Shown here: piece by piece, positions 13,593 through 14,175 of the stretch | Layout of the letters: each line of letters starts with the position of its first letter | Numbering within the stretch: position 1 is the stretch's first letter | Translations under genes and position numbers: made by a program | Notes under the pieces: model-generated | Seen by the model: the letters and a program-made list of their open reading frames with translations, nothing else | What the model was told of the DNA's origin: nothing | Database searches by the model: none | NCBI GenBank assembly: GCA_934229395.1 | Contig: CAKQDL010000047.1 | Coordinates: 1-14,175, forward strand | Origin: an uncultured Peptococcaceae bacterium | Lineage (GTDB): Bacteria; Bacillota; Peptococcia; Peptococcales; Peptococcaceae | Direction: 5' to 3' | Length of the DNA stretch: 14,175 nucleotides

Positions 13593-13838
13593 TTATGCCT
13601 GAGAATAGCAAGCCTTTGCGCTCACGCCTTCAAGACTGCCAATCTTGCCAGTCAAACTGTTGATTTGATCTTGTGGCGCATCCACCACGAGACAAATCAC
13701 ATTCACATTCTTAGGGCGATAAGGAATCCCCATACGACCCACGATGTAATCACGGAAATCGTGCAAGATGGCGTTTAGCGCTCCTGTGTTGGCCGTTTGG
13801 TCAACAATAATCCCCAAAGTAGCAACTCTGCTTTCCAT
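13593..13838 (-). CDS. TM1266-family putative iron-only hydrogenase system regulator
   Basis: This 81-residue protein fits the TM1266 family, an ACT-like small domain found next to hydEFG in many anaerobes and annotated as a putative hydrogenase regulator, with no proven function. Visible family features are the start ESRVATLGIIV, NAILHDFRDYIVGRMGIPYR in the middle, NVICLVVDAPQDQINSLTGKIG and the end LEGVSAKACYSQ. It has no helix-turn-helix, so if it regulates it probably binds a ligand or a protein. The start is ATG 13838 with AAGGAGG about nine bases before it; an upstream in-frame start at 13868 would run through this site. First gene of the hydEGF operon, three bases from hydE. Confidence 0.87.
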   Translation of the reverse strand: MESRVATLGIIVDQTANTGALNAILHDFRDYIVGRMGIPYRPKNVNVICLVVDAPQDQINSLTGKIGSLEGVSAKACYSQA

Positions 13839-13892
13839 TGTATATTCCTCCTTCCAATAAAAACACAATTGAGATTGTTTTCTTACAATTCT

Positions 13893-13921
13893 ATTCTAGC
13901 ATTATTTACTTGTGTTTATAA
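13893..13921 (-). promoter_or_regulatory. Predicted promoter of the regulator-hydEGF operon
   Basis: On the minus strand an extended -10 (TGCTAGAAT, hexamer at 13893-13898) lies 17 bases after TTATAA (13916-13921). The predicted transcript starts near 13886, about 48 bases before the regulator's ATG. Confidence 0.55.
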
Positions 13922-13936
13922 AGCAAAGATTATTTA

Positions 13937-13947
13937 TTGTTTTACAA
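13937..13947. promoter_or_regulatory. Short dyad upstream of the hydEGF operon promoter
   Basis: TTGTTTTACAA: TTGT and ACAA are perfect complements around three bases. The centre is about 56 bases before the predicted start of transcription, nearly the same position as the dyad before hndABCD, though the two sequences differ. Four-base arms in AT-rich DNA can easily occur by chance. Confidence 0.25.
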
Positions 13948-14133
13948 CAGTAATTCTGATATGTGGCCAACCACTCTTTAATTCCCGGACTTTATTCCCT
14001 GTATATAGAACCTTTTTATTTGTATAACTATATTAACTTTTGCTTTTTTACATTTAACAAATCTCTTCATTTCTGTATTACAACACATATTTCCTCGTCC
14101 ATAAATTGCAAGTCCAAGTTGAACAGTAAAAAA

Positions 14134-14175
14134 TCAAGCCACACTATTTTCTGCATTTGAATACACTGCATCTAA
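14134..14175 (-). CDS. Possible 3' end of a gene entering from the right edge
   Basis: Reading leftward from the last base, thirteen codons (LDAVYSNAENSVA) are open and end at TGA (14134-14136). The other two minus-strand frames hit stops within the first ten codons. Thirteen open codons are weak evidence, no family can be recognised and no terminator follows. Given only as a pointer for joining with the neighbouring sequence. Confidence 0.2.
   Translation of the reverse strand, partial: LDAVYSNAENSVA

Larger units (their letters stand above)
13839..14175. other. Intergenic region upstream of the maturation operon
   Basis: These 337 bases are AT-rich. They hold a probable promoter (13893-13921) and a short dyad (13937-13947). 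Between the promoter and the start codon, ATTGT/ACAAT/ATTGT segments (about 13866-13890) could form alternative weak stems, too short to call an attenuator. The plus-strand open frames here have no ribosome binding sites and no recognisable protein. The last 42 bases may be the end of a gene reading in from the right. No RNA gene or repeat array is visible. Confidence 0.6.

Noticed and set aside
14000..14090. Thirty-codon minus-strand frame (MKRFVKCKKAK...) in the right-hand intergenic region
   Set aside because: It has no ribosome binding site, is Lys/Ile-rich as expected of AT-rich random sequence, and resembles no known small protein.

Overview
This window most likely comes from a strictly anaerobic, hydrogen-producing Bacillota (Clostridia or Negativicutes type). 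That rests on gene content: a complete [FeFe]-hydrogenase system with multi-subunit NAD-linked enzyme, all three H-cluster maturases and a hydrogenase-associated phosphatase, with strong AGGAGG-type ribosome binding sites throughout. No rRNA, tRNA or housekeeping marker is present, so a genus cannot be named.

Layout. Positions 1-89 hold the right end of an IS3-family (IS150-like) insertion sequence: the last codons of its transposase, a hairpin and the terminal inverted repeat. Then come a small orphan membrane protein (187-534, +) and a convergent YdjM/DUF457-type membrane hydrolase (536-1051, -). Everything from 1141 to 13838 reads leftward on the minus strand. In transcription order: a TM1266-type regulator (13593-13838), hydE, hydG and hydF (9873-13589); a 190-base gap with a good promoter and a dyad; the hydrogenase operon hndA-hndB-hndC-hndD (5549-9680), ended by a clear intrinsic terminator; then a signalling cassette of a thioredoxin-like [2Fe-2S] ferredoxin, a PAS-containing hydrogenase-like iron-sulfur protein and a SpoIIE/PP2C-type phosphatase (2261-5362), with tight or overlapping junctions. 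After a 63-base imperfect hairpin come an ATP-grasp protein (1421-2170) and a decayed metallo-beta-lactamase-fold fragment (1217-1402), and a strong terminator at 1141-1190. From 13839 to the right edge there is a probable promoter and no convincing complete gene.

How the parts work together. HydE, HydG and HydF build and deliver the 2Fe subcluster of the H-cluster to HndD. HndA, HndB and HndC form the flavin and iron-sulfur module linking HndD to NAD(H) and probably ferredoxin, the architecture of electron-bifurcating hydrogenases. The cassette behind the hydrogenase looks like a redox or H2 sensor feeding a Ser/Thr phosphatase output. Its sensor keeps Cys at the H-cluster ligand positions but has lost the usual proton-relay residues, and no partner kinase is visible in the window. 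This cassette is the most interesting biology here. Secondary points are a perfect 14-bp hairpin inside the hydF coding sequence, the long hairpin before the ATP-grasp gene, and dyads at about -56 of both main promoters.
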